NCBI GenBank assembly: GCA_964592335.1
Contig: CAZQEU010000035.1
Span: 1-15,415 of the forward strand
Direction of reading: 5' to 3'
From: CAZKUB01 sp964592335
GTDB lineage: Archaea > Thermoplasmatota > E2 > DHVEG-1
Length of the DNA stretch: 15,415 bases
Under the pieces are notes generated by a model. It saw only the letters and a program-made list of their open reading frames with translations. It had not been told where the DNA came from and did not search any database. A program made the position numbers and the translations under genes. Each line of letters starts with the position of its first letter. Within the stretch, counting starts at the first letter, position 1. This document shows, in pieces, positions 7,072 through 13,393 of the stretch.

Positions 7072-7548
7072 ATGAGTATTCTCTCAGACATTGACATAAA
7101 GGAGTGTATAGAAAAAGAGGAGCTTGGAATAGAGCCTTTTGTTGAAAAGAATCTTACACCAAACGGTTATGATCTTTCAATTGAAGAGGTATTTATCCGT
7201 AAAAAAGATGAACATATTAAAAAAGGGACAGCCGTGATTCCTCCTCAGACATGGTTTGCGATAAGCACAAAAGAATTTGTAAAAATGGGTCCAAAAATCA
7301 CTTCTCAGCTATGGATTCGAAGTAGTTATGCAAGACGTGGTGTGATGGCTAGTTTTGGGAAAGTTGATGCTGGTTTTCATGGAAATCTTACCATTAGTTG
7401 TTTTAACAGCAATGATGAAACACTTGAGATTCCTATTGGCGATAGATTCTGCCAAATTGTTTTTGAAAACATGAACAGTGTTCCTTCAGAACTGTATGAT
7501 AAAAAAAGTGGTAATTATCAGAATCAACGTGGGATAAAACTAAAGTAA
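7072..7548 (+). CDS. dut: Archaeal-type dUTP diphosphatase (dCTP deaminase-like fold)
   Basis: This 158-residue protein belongs to the dCTP deaminase/dUTPase fold and most resembles the archaeal dUTPase subgroup. It should hydrolyse dUTP to dUMP and pyrophosphate, keeping uracil out of DNA and feeding thymidylate synthesis. Visible motifs: IEPF and LTPNGYDLSI near the N terminus, RSSYARRGV (83-91, phosphate-binding type), VDAGFHGNLTI (98-108, Asp99) and the C-terminal GNYQNQRG block. True dCTP deaminases have a catalytic Glu two positions after the LT of the last strand (LEL/LEF); here that position is Ser109, as expected for a dUTPase rather than a deaminase. It closes the cyclophilin operon and overlaps the convergent trmI gene by 9 bases. 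The fold is certain; the dUTPase over deaminase choice is well supported but not proven. Confidence 0.88.
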   Translation: MSILSDIDIKECIEKEELGIEPFVEKNLTPNGYDLSIEEVFIRKKDEHIKKGTAVIPPQTWFAISTKEFVKMGPKITSQLWIRSSYARRGVMASFGKVDAGFHGNLTISCFNSNDETLEIPIGDRFCQIVFENMNSVPSELYDKKSGNYQNQRGIKLK

Positions 7549-8322
7549 TGCTTTTCTTGCAAAAGTCAAATATCCGGTATGGCCGAGCATGTTAAAACTA
7601 GGACGAGTTCCATGCTTACTTACTACCATTTCTCTTTGAATATTCTCAGTTGTTTTAACCAAGATAAAACCATGTTTTTTAATCTCATTTACTGTTTTTT
7701 CAACCTGAGAAATAAGAGGAGAGTAACAACACAGGTATCCACCTGATTTTAAAGAATGATATGCATGACCTATAACGTCCCATGGATTAGGTATATCTAG
7801 TATTACTGCATCAAGGTTTTTTTCATCTATTCCTTTTGTAACATCCTTGTTTTTTGTTGTAACAATTTTGTCAAAACCTGATTGCTTAACGTTTTTAAGT
7901 GCATGTTTTATGAAATCCTCACGGTTATCATAGGATATTACTTCTCCATCGGGTGCTACAGCGTTTGCAAGTCCGATTGTAAGTGATCCTGATCCTATTC
8001 CTGATTCAAATACTTTGTATCCTGATTCAATTGAGCAGTTAACAATAATTTGTGCAATATCCCTTGGAAGTATTATCTGTGCTTTGCGTTTCAAACCATT
8101 TAGTTTATCATCTAGTGAAGGATTGAATATAAAAAATGTTTTACTTCCTATTTCTATTTTTGATCCTATTCTGTTACCAACAAGGATCGCGGGGTCAAAT
8201 ACGCCTATCCCTTTTATTTTATCTGTTTTACCGGAGGTATTTACAAAATAGCGTTTATTATTTTCATCTATAAGAACTACCACCTCATTTTTCTTTACTC
8301 TTTTTGTCAAAGTTTTTTTCAC
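7540..8322 (-). CDS. trmI: tRNA (adenine57/58-N1)-methyltransferase TrmI
   Basis: A 260-residue SAM-dependent class I methyltransferase of the archaeal TrmI type, which makes m1A at position 58 and, in several archaea, also 57 of the T-loop. The N-terminal beta-rich domain (1-75) leads into the family block RKAQIILPRDIAQII (79-93). SAM motif I is ESGIGSGSLT (106-115), the catalytic-region motif is LDIPNPW (175-181), and the C terminus carries RPSFNMLGHTGYLTFARK (240-257), diagnostic for the family. The start is GTG and overlaps the RaSEA stop as GTGA, so translation is probably coupled. The enzyme normally acts as a tetramer. It ends the operon that starts at 10537, and its 3' end overlaps the dUTPase gene by 9 bases. 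Confidence 0.95.
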   Translation of the reverse strand: MKKTLTKRVKKNEVVVLIDENNKRYFVNTSGKTDKIKGIGVFDPAILVGNRIGSKIEIGSKTFFIFNPSLDDKLNGLKRKAQIILPRDIAQIIVNCSIESGYKVFESGIGSGSLTIGLANAVAPDGEVISYDNREDFIKHALKNVKQSGFDKIVTTKNKDVTKGIDEKNLDAVILDIPNPWDVIGHAYHSLKSGGYLCCYSPLISQVEKTVNEIKKHGFILVKTTENIQREMVVSKHGTRPSFNMLGHTGYLTFARKALL

Positions 8323-9356
8323 CTGTACATACTTATATAGCTTCCAAAGCCAAGATGTTCTATATCCATTTGATCAAGATATTTTTCATAACAGTTGCAA
8401 CTTAGATTTTCAAGTAGTCTTGTATCTTGTGTAAGTGAGAAATCAGATATTGCTTTTAGAAATTGGCTGTCACAGTTTTTGCAGTTATGTGCACCACGAG
8501 ATTTTCCACCTGCTACAATATCACATTTTATCCTCTTATCTTCTGCCAGCTCTTTGCTCTTTTTAAGTATTTCTAAGATACTAAAGAGCCATGGCGGCCT
8601 GTACATATTACGTTTCCAGAGATAGTTTACCATGGTGTTTCTTTGGATATTTACTGGGTTAAAAGAAACGATATCTGTCATGTTTTTTATTTTTTCAACA
8701 GACTCTATTGCATCATTTATCGCTTGTTTTTCAGATAGAAATGGTGGTTTTATCAAAATATATGTTTTAAGTTTGACATTGTTTTTTTTCATTGTATCTG
8801 CTGCTTTTTTATAATCCTGAAATGTAAAACCTTTATTGATTATCTGTTCTCGTATTTTGTCATCTGCTGTTTCAAGTCCAACGCCTATTTCAAAGGTTTT
8901 GTTTTTGTATAAATCTTTGATTTGAGAAAGGTTTTTTTGTGTTATGTATTCGGGTCGTGATTCAACTGATACTTTATCTGCTGTTTCATATAGTTTTTTT
9001 AGTATTTTGTTTCTAACTTTTTTTGGTATTTCTTTGTCATCTAGAAAGCTGCCGGATGTAAATATTTTTACAAAAGGTTGATCATTGTATTTTCCTATTG
9101 CATTTTCAAACTGTGATAAAAGGTCTTGTTCAGTTATATCTGTCCACGCACTATCATTGAAATATCCGCACATGCTGCAGCCTGATTCAAGTGCCCAACT
9201 GCATCCTTTTGTTTTAAAAATTATTACAAAAGTATCTGTAATCTTATCATTTAGTAAATCTTTTTCAGACCAGGTTGTAACTGGTTTTGTAAAGTTTGTT
9301 TTTTTTGGTTTGTAGTTTTCTTTAATGTGTTTACAGAACTCTGCAATGTCGTTCAT
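8319..9356 (-). CDS. raSEA: Archaeosine biosynthesis radical SAM protein RaSEA
   Basis: A 345-residue radical SAM protein matching RaSEA, the partner of ArcS in converting the lysine adduct of preQ0 at G15 of tRNA to archaeosine. The cluster motif is CX7CX2C (Cys52, Cys60, Cys63) in the typical context GCSWALESGCSMCGY. TIM-barrel blocks FTSGSFLDD (about 99-107) and GVGLETADDKIRE (158-170) follow. The C-terminal part has four further cysteines (Cys292, Cys295, Cys320, Cys322) that could form another metal site. An SD-like GGATGA (9369-9374) precedes the ATG within the end of the upstream gene. It begins 2 bases after the PGF-CTERM-like surface protein gene and overlaps trmI by 4 bases. No arcS or tgt gene is in the window, so pathway completeness cannot be judged here. 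Confidence 0.92.
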   Translation of the reverse strand: MNDIAEFCKHIKENYKPKKTNFTKPVTTWSEKDLLNDKITDTFVIIFKTKGCSWALESGCSMCGYFNDSAWTDITEQDLLSQFENAIGKYNDQPFVKIFTSGSFLDDKEIPKKVRNKILKKLYETADKVSVESRPEYITQKNLSQIKDLYKNKTFEIGVGLETADDKIREQIINKGFTFQDYKKAADTMKKNNVKLKTYILIKPPFLSEKQAINDAIESVEKIKNMTDIVSFNPVNIQRNTMVNYLWKRNMYRPPWLFSILEILKKSKELAEDKRIKCDIVAGGKSRGAHNCKNCDSQFLKAISDFSLTQDTRLLENLSCNCYEKYLDQMDIEHLGFGSYISMYR

Positions 9357-9358
9357 AT

Positions 9359-10537
9359 CTATTTATTTTCATCCTTTTTCTTGTATTTGAATATTAGTAC
9401 AATGGCTGCAAGGGCTATTATTAGTATCATTGCTTCAAAGCCGGGGACTGCTACACAGTTTGGCTTTGGAAGTTCTGCTTTGGGTGCTTCTTCTGAGGCT
9501 ACACCTGTTTCATCTGCTACTTGGAAATAATATTTTTGAGAGTCTTTTATTGTATTATTACACATATCGTCTTCAGTTACATAGCATTGTTGTGTGCTTG
9601 TAATAACATCAAAGTAATGAATTTGCTCTGCATAGACTTGCATTGTAACGTTTTGGTTTTTAGGCCATCCCTCGTATTTTGGGTATGTAACATAAAAATC
9701 TCCTTCTTTTTGTGTTACATTAATTGGTTCTCCTGTAACTCCATTTGCATCAGTGATTGTATAATATAGTCTATCTACATCGTTGGCTAACTTAAATTTG
9801 ATAGTTGTGGCTGATCCCACCACTGGCCCTGGAGCGTTTGTTACACCTAAAGGATCAGGAATATATATTGAATTGTTACTATATTCGAAAGTACCTGCTT
9901 TAGTTGTTTGTAGGCCACTTGAGTCAGTCGCTGTTAAATTATAACTGTATTGTCCAAGAGTTGTGCCATCTTCAAATGTATATGTAAAAATATTATTTGT
10001 AAAATCATAATCTTCTGAATTTATTTTATTACCCTCGATTGAGAATACTATATCTGATTCTGTTATACCTGCATTATCTGTTATTTTTGCACAAAATTTT
10101 ACAGGGCTGCCTAGTTCTTGTAATTCTGGCATTAAGACAAAATCTACACGTGGGTTTTGATCATCATAAAACGGTGGGTTTACTATTAAAATAAACACGA
10201 GTAACCATGTGAAAAAGTATACCATAATGCTTGTAAACCAGTTCTTTTTTGTAAAAGCAGAGGTATCGATTTTAAAACGTTGTAATATGTATCTTATAAA
10301 AGTTGCATTAGCTATTGCTACTAAAAGCACTAGTGTCCATCTGAAACCTGACTGGTTTCCCATTAGTGCCCAGAATCCAAAACATACAAGGGCCATCAAA
10401 CAGCCGAATAGAAACGAAATAAATGTTGCTCGTATGTTTATTTTTTCTTTTTTTATGAATTCTTTTTCATCGAATTTTGGTACTTTGAAAGGTTTATCAT
10501 CCTTTTCTTCATCTTTTTCTTTACGTCTTTTTGCCAT
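9359..10537 (-). CDS. Multi-pass membrane protein with glycosylatable ectodomain and PGF-CTERM-like tail
   Basis: I do not recognise a named family for this 392-residue protein. Visible parts: a highly charged cytoplasmic head (1-35, rich in Lys, Glu and Asp); three membrane segments (about 36-58, 66-86, 100-120); an ectodomain (about 121-358) of Ig-like beta character (TATDSSGLQTT, TITDANGVTGEP); and a C-terminal tripartite tail of Pro-Gly-Phe at 365-367, a hydrophobic helix (368-384) and a KYKKK basic end. That tail resembles PGF-CTERM, which archaeosortase A can cleave and replace with a lipid. N-glycosylation sequons occur at Asn200, 221, 273, 296 and 327, all in the predicted ectodomain. 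The gene starts an operon with RaSEA and TrmI. A TATA box 24 bases upstream and the lack of a Shine-Dalgarno sequence indicate a leaderless mRNA. Function unknown; a cell-surface role is inferred. Confidence 0.85.
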   Translation of the reverse strand: MAKRRKEKDEEKDDKPFKVPKFDEKEFIKKEKINIRATFISFLFGCLMALVCFGFWALMGNQSGFRWTLVLLVAIANATFIRYILQRFKIDTSAFTKKNWFTSIMVYFFTWLLVFILIVNPPFYDDQNPRVDFVLMPELQELGSPVKFCAKITDNAGITESDIVFSIEGNKINSEDYDFTNNIFTYTFEDGTTLGQYSYNLTATDSSGLQTTKAGTFEYSNNSIYIPDPLGVTNAPGPVVGSATTIKFKLANDVDRLYYTITDANGVTGEPINVTQKEGDFYVTYPKYEGWPKNQNVTMQVYAEQIHYFDVITSTQQCYVTEDDMCNNTIKDSQKYYFQVADETGVASEEAPKAELPKPNCVAVPGFEAMILIIALAAIVLIFKYKKKDENK

Positions 10538-10557
10538 CGGGGTGGGAAAAGGATTCT

Positions 10558-10565
10558 TATTTAAA
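10558..10565 (-). promoter_or_regulatory. TATA box for the surface protein-RaSEA-TrmI operon (leaderless)
   Basis: On the minus strand this reads TTTAAATA, close to the archaeal consensus, preceded by an A-rich stretch (CGAAAAACC) that could act as a BRE. Its centre is 24-25 bases before the ATG at 10537, so transcription should begin at or next to the start codon. The bases before the ATG (CCCACCCCG) contain no Shine-Dalgarno sequence. Confidence 0.7.
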
Positions 10566-10677
10566 GGTTTTTCGTCGGAAAAAATAAATGATTACATTGT
10601 AGATATAAAATAAAGTGAAGTCGTAAAGAAAAGAGGCGATTTATTTCTTTGAGATGTTAGTAATGGAAAGTAAAGTA

Positions 10678-10699
10678 AGATAAGAGCTAGTTCTTATCT
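10678..10699 (-). terminator. Perfect 8-bp hairpin 3' of the unrecognised conserved gene
   Basis: Arms AGATAAGA and TCTTATCT are exact inverted repeats around the 6-base loop GCTAGT. The hairpin lies 35 bases downstream, in the minus sense, of the stop codon at 10734, in a 196-base spacer between two minus-strand genes. It could be a 3' end or processing structure. No T-run follows directly, so terminator is a tentative label. The rest of the spacer (10566-10733) shows no gene. Confidence 0.35.
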
Positions 10700-10733
10700 A
10701 GCCAAAGTTCTAACTCGAGTGATATTTAAAGTA

Positions 10734-11204
10734 TTATTTTACCTTTTTACCAGCTGATTGTTTTAAAATTTTTTTAACTTCATTTACTGTTATCTGATTG
10801 AAGGAGAATTTTGCTTTTCCTGAACTCCATACAACTTTTAGTTCATTTGGAATGGTTTTTTCCTCTTGATATACCTGTCCAGCTTTAATCCTAATTTTTT
10901 TGATTTCAGCTTCAGGAATAAGATAATTACCTTCAGTTTCATTAATAATTTGGTCTTTGCTCATAGAAAGATATCTTTTGTGAAAGGTTGCACGTGAGGC
11001 CATTTGATTTCCAATTCGTTTTAAGAACCCATCTCCTCTTGCTTTTGCAGTTTGATGATTTTTTTCCATCTCTTCTTTTAACATTTTATTTGTTAATTGA
11101 GCAACAAGGATTCCCTGGTTTGTGACTATTAGATTATATGCTTTATTTCCAAATAAACCACTCTGAACATTTGGAATAATCCCTATTATTTTTTCTTCAT
11201 CCAT
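10734..11204 (-). CDS. Conserved protein of unknown function, PH-like beta fold suspected
   Basis: This 156-residue soluble protein opens with IIGIIPNVQSGLFGNKAYNL followed by IVTNQGILVAQLTNKMLKEEM, a pattern I associate with uncharacterised archaeal/bacterial proteins having pleckstrin-homology-like or similar beta domains (short strands, Gly-Leu-Phe turn, 'I-V-T-N-Q' strand). A central charged helical region (about 41-70) includes TAKARGDGFLKRIGNQMASR, then NYLIPEAEIKKIRIKAG and a C-terminal helix ITVNEVKKILKQSAG with a Lys-rich end. There is no signal peptide, membrane segment or evident catalytic motif. It lies 87 bases downstream of the small membrane protein gene and may be transcribed separately; a weak A/T-rich TATA-like stretch (about 11229-11240) is 30 bases before the ATG. 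Being a real gene is well supported by length and composition; the fold is a guess and the function unknown. Confidence 0.75.
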   Translation of the reverse strand: MDEEKIIGIIPNVQSGLFGNKAYNLIVTNQGILVAQLTNKMLKEEMEKNHQTAKARGDGFLKRIGNQMASRATFHKRYLSMSKDQIINETEGNYLIPEAEIKKIRIKAGQVYQEEKTIPNELKVVWSSGKAKFSFNQITVNEVKKILKQSAGKKVK

Positions 11205-11252
11205 AAAAAAGTCTAAAATGATTTTTCGAATTTAATTATTTCGACTGTGATA

Positions 11253-11280
11253 TCCTGAATTAACTTCCTCCTGGAATTAA
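11253..11280 (-). repeat. Short direct repeat containing an unused AGGAGG
   Basis: On the minus strand TTAATTCCAGGA and TTAATTCAGGA follow each other, 16 bases apart. The first continues into AGGAGG (11267-11272), a perfect Shine-Dalgarno sequence with no ATG, GTG or TTG within the next 12 bases. It lies just after the stop of the small membrane protein gene. Confidence 0.35.
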
Positions 11281-11291
11281 AAAATTATTTC

Positions 11292-11633
11292 TTATTTGTT
11301 TTTTTTAGCTTTTTTAGCTTCTGCTTTTGCTTTTTTCTTCTCTAGTTTAAGCCTTTCTTTTTCAAAATCATTGGAGTTTACTTTTACCTCTACAACATTT
11401 TTTGAAACAGAAGAAAGCCCTGCACGGTATTTATATGTTAAAAAAACAGATATTAGTACATAAAAGATTAGTATCAAACCTATTGCTACTATTATCCAGT
11501 CATTAATTTTTATATTAGTTAATTCAAGAAAACCCCTAGTTGCAACAATTACTGCTAGTAGTACTGATCCTGCCCAAGCATGATGACGGCTGATATCATA
11601 TTTTCTTTTGTATTCTGATAAATCTTTGTTCAT
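11292..11633 (-). CDS. Small two-helix membrane protein with Lys-rich tail
   Basis: I do not recognise this 113-residue protein. A charged head (1-18, YKRKYDISRHH) leads to two predicted membrane segments (about 20-37 and 46-67), then a soluble tail. Residues 88-113 form a highly basic, probably helical stretch built from KLEKKKAKAEAKKAKK. Two helices and basic ends predict both termini in the cytoplasm, where the tail could bind nucleic acid, ribosomes or acidic lipids. No catalytic motif is visible. Its ATG overlaps the SerRS stop codon as ATGA, indicating translational coupling and membership of the RecJ-Pcc1-SerRS operon. The gene is credible because of that overlap and the clear helix pattern; any function is unknown. 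Confidence 0.75.
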   Translation of the reverse strand: MNKDLSEYKRKYDISRHHAWAGSVLLAVIVATRGFLELTNIKINDWIIVAIGLILIFYVLISVFLTYKYRAGLSSVSKNVVEVKVNSNDFEKERLKLEKKKAKAEAKKAKKNK

Positions 11634-13126
11634 AAAAACTCTATTCCCTCAGGAAGTTTGTTTAAATATTTTTTAAAACCTTCTGGCCAGTTATCTGGGT
11701 CAAGTCCTTTTTGTGCTAGAAAAGCAGTTGTCCATCGCTCAAGACCAATTCCTGAGCAGCCACTCCAAAGCTCAGATTTTTGTGCTTTTATATTGAATGC
11801 TTTTATGTATTTATCACCAAGAATAGAAAGATTTTGAAACTCTAGCCATTCTGATTTTTTCCTGTCTCCCCTGTATGGCATGTATGCTTCAAAATCAATT
11901 GTACCTGTGTCTTGTGTTTCTTCATCACCTATTTTTCCTGCTTGTTGCATATACCAGGGTGTTACCCATGCCATACGCCATTCAAGGTCGAATATATCGT
12001 TGAAAACATGTTTGTAACGCTCAAGTAGATCCTCCCGTAGTTTTAACAGCTGCTCACGGGTTCCTATATAAACTGGTTCTATCCTATGAAATTCATCCAC
12101 GCGTTCTATCCCATGTCTTCCACCTGATTCATATCTATTTGATATAACCGTGTTGTCATATACAAAAACAGGTAGGCTTTTTTCAGAGATGGTTTTTCCT
12201 TTGAAACTCCAGTAGATCAGTGGGCATTGTGCATAGCATATTCCACCAACTGGATCACCTAGGTTTTTTTTCAGTTCATCAACGTGTATTTCTTTTGTAA
12301 TTTTTGTAAGATCAACGAAGCGTTCCCATTCTTTTGTATCACGTGTTACAGGCTCTGTTACATAATAAAATTCACCGGGCATGCCTTCCATATGACCTGT
12401 TTTTAGCCATACATCAAAGGGAACCAGATTGGATTCGATTATCTCCTGGAAACCTAGTGGCCTAAGTACTTCTTCTATTGCTATTTTCTCCATTGTCTTT
12501 AAAATTGCTGCGGCTTGTGGTCTGTAGAACCATTTACCCTTTGTAGGTCCTTGTTTAAGCCAGTCTTTTTTTATCATTTCTTCAGTTGGGTCTTTTTTCC
12601 ATACTGGTTTTTTTTCACCGGATTCCCATATAGATTTCCAGAATTCTCCTTTTCCTTCATAGTATTGATTATCAACTTTTTCTTTTACCCTGTTGATAAT
12701 GCGGTCGATATAGTTTCTACGTAAAAATTCTTCATCAACATCTTTTAGTAAAACTGTTGCATCTTTATCCTTAAGTTTTACTTCTGCAAAGGGTATTTTT
12801 ATTTTTTTAAGTGGTTTTTTTTCTAGTGTAAAGCTGATATCATAACTATGGATTTTTATGTCCCTGACACCAACATGTTGTTTTTTTCCGTATTCTTTTG
12901 AGATATTGTTTTTCATTTGAAGCAGTGCACTATGTGGACGCAGTATTCCTTCTGCTTTTATTGTAAAACTAAGTTTGTTTTTACTAACTTTTATATCTTT
13001 TATTTCAAAGGTTTTGTCTTTTTTGTTGATTTCTTTGTTGTATTTTTTTATAAAATCAGCTAACTCTGTTTGAAAACTTGAAATGTCACCGCTGAATGTA
13101 AACTCTGATTTTAGTTTAAATCTCAT
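11630..13126 (-). CDS. serS: Type-2 (methanogen-type) seryl-tRNA synthetase
   Basis: This 498-residue class II synthetase charges tRNA-Ser and is of the rare archaeal type first known from methanogens, not the common bacterial/eukaryal type with a long coiled-coil arm. The N-terminal domain (about 1-165) is the type-2 tRNA-binding module. The catalytic core carries the Zn ligands expected from the Methanosarcina barkeri enzyme (Cys306, Glu355, Cys461): here Cys301, Glu350 and Cys457, with matching spacings of 49 and 107 residues. Class II motif 2 is the FHRIEPVYIG region (346-355) and motif 3 is GIGLERW (459-465). Length fits the family (about 500-540). It follows the Pcc1-like gene after 33 bases and overlaps the next membrane protein gene by 4 bases. 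The identification is strong. Confidence 0.95.
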   Translation of the reverse strand: MRFKLKSEFTFSGDISSFQTELADFIKKYNKEINKKDKTFEIKDIKVSKNKLSFTIKAEGILRPHSALLQMKNNISKEYGKKQHVGVRDIKIHSYDISFTLEKKPLKKIKIPFAEVKLKDKDATVLLKDVDEEFLRRNYIDRIINRVKEKVDNQYYEGKGEFWKSIWESGEKKPVWKKDPTEEMIKKDWLKQGPTKGKWFYRPQAAAILKTMEKIAIEEVLRPLGFQEIIESNLVPFDVWLKTGHMEGMPGEFYYVTEPVTRDTKEWERFVDLTKITKEIHVDELKKNLGDPVGGICYAQCPLIYWSFKGKTISEKSLPVFVYDNTVISNRYESGGRHGIERVDEFHRIEPVYIGTREQLLKLREDLLERYKHVFNDIFDLEWRMAWVTPWYMQQAGKIGDEETQDTGTIDFEAYMPYRGDRKKSEWLEFQNLSILGDKYIKAFNIKAQKSELWSGCSGIGLERWTTAFLAQKGLDPDNWPEGFKKYLNKLPEGIEFL

Positions 13127-13137
13127 AATATCTCATC

Positions 13138-13154
13138 ATCTAGATAAAGTAGAT
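13138..13154. repeat. Short inverted repeat before serS
   Basis: ATCTA and TAGAT are 5-base inverted arms separated by GATAAAG, in the 33-base spacer between the Pcc1-like gene and serS. The arms match those of the palindrome at 5883-5895. Short AT-rich arms give low weight on their own. Confidence 0.2.
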
Positions 13155-13159
13155 AATTA

Positions 13160-13393
13160 TTAATCTTTATCCAAAATTTTATTTGCAACAGAAACACATG
13201 CTAGGTAATCATCGATTGTGTGAAGAATACTTGGAATTGAAATACTTTTGATTTCTGCTAAGAGTTTTTTACCTGATATTTTTGTTTTTACAAAATCAAA
13301 ATCATCTACGCTTACTGATTTTACTATTTTTTTTACATCCTCTGTTGATTTGAAATCTATTTCAAGGCTGCATTCTACTTTCAAAACTATCAC
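13160..13393 (-). CDS. pcc1: KEOPS complex Pcc1-like subunit
   Basis: A 77-residue protein of the Pcc1/LAGE3 type, the dimerising subunit of KEOPS, which installs threonylcarbamoyladenosine (t6A) at position 37 of ANN-decoding tRNAs. The short alpha/beta layout is present: a first strand VLKVECSLEI, a helix around STEDVKKIVKSV, strands VKTKISGKKLLAEI, and a C-terminal helix SILHTIDDYLACVSVANKIL, which is the recognisable family block. Size fits archaeal Pcc1 proteins (about 75-90). The start is GTG, overlapping the RecJ-like stop as GTGA, so translation is coupled. The pairing with a RecJ-like DHH gene is a recurrent archaeal arrangement and supports the call. Other KEOPS subunits (Kae1, Bud32, Cgi121) are not in the window. 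Confidence 0.88.
   Translation of the reverse strand: MIVLKVECSLEIDFKSTEDVKKIVKSVSVDDFDFVKTKISGKKLLAEIKSISIPSILHTIDDYLACVSVANKILDKD

Noticed and set aside
7072..7548. Annotation as dCTP deaminase
   Set aside because: The deaminase catalytic Glu position is Ser109 and the overall pattern fits archaeal dUTPases better.
10209..10613. Plus-strand ORF of 134 codons
   Set aside because: It is antisense to the membrane segments of the PGF-CTERM-like protein and also spans its promoter; no family motif.
10566..10733. Search for a tRNA or C/D box RNA in the 196-base spacer
   Set aside because: No cloverleaf and no properly spaced C (RTGATGA) and D (CTGA) boxes were found; only the 10678-10699 hairpin and a weaker AAAGAAA/TTTCTTT pair at 10624-10650 are visible.
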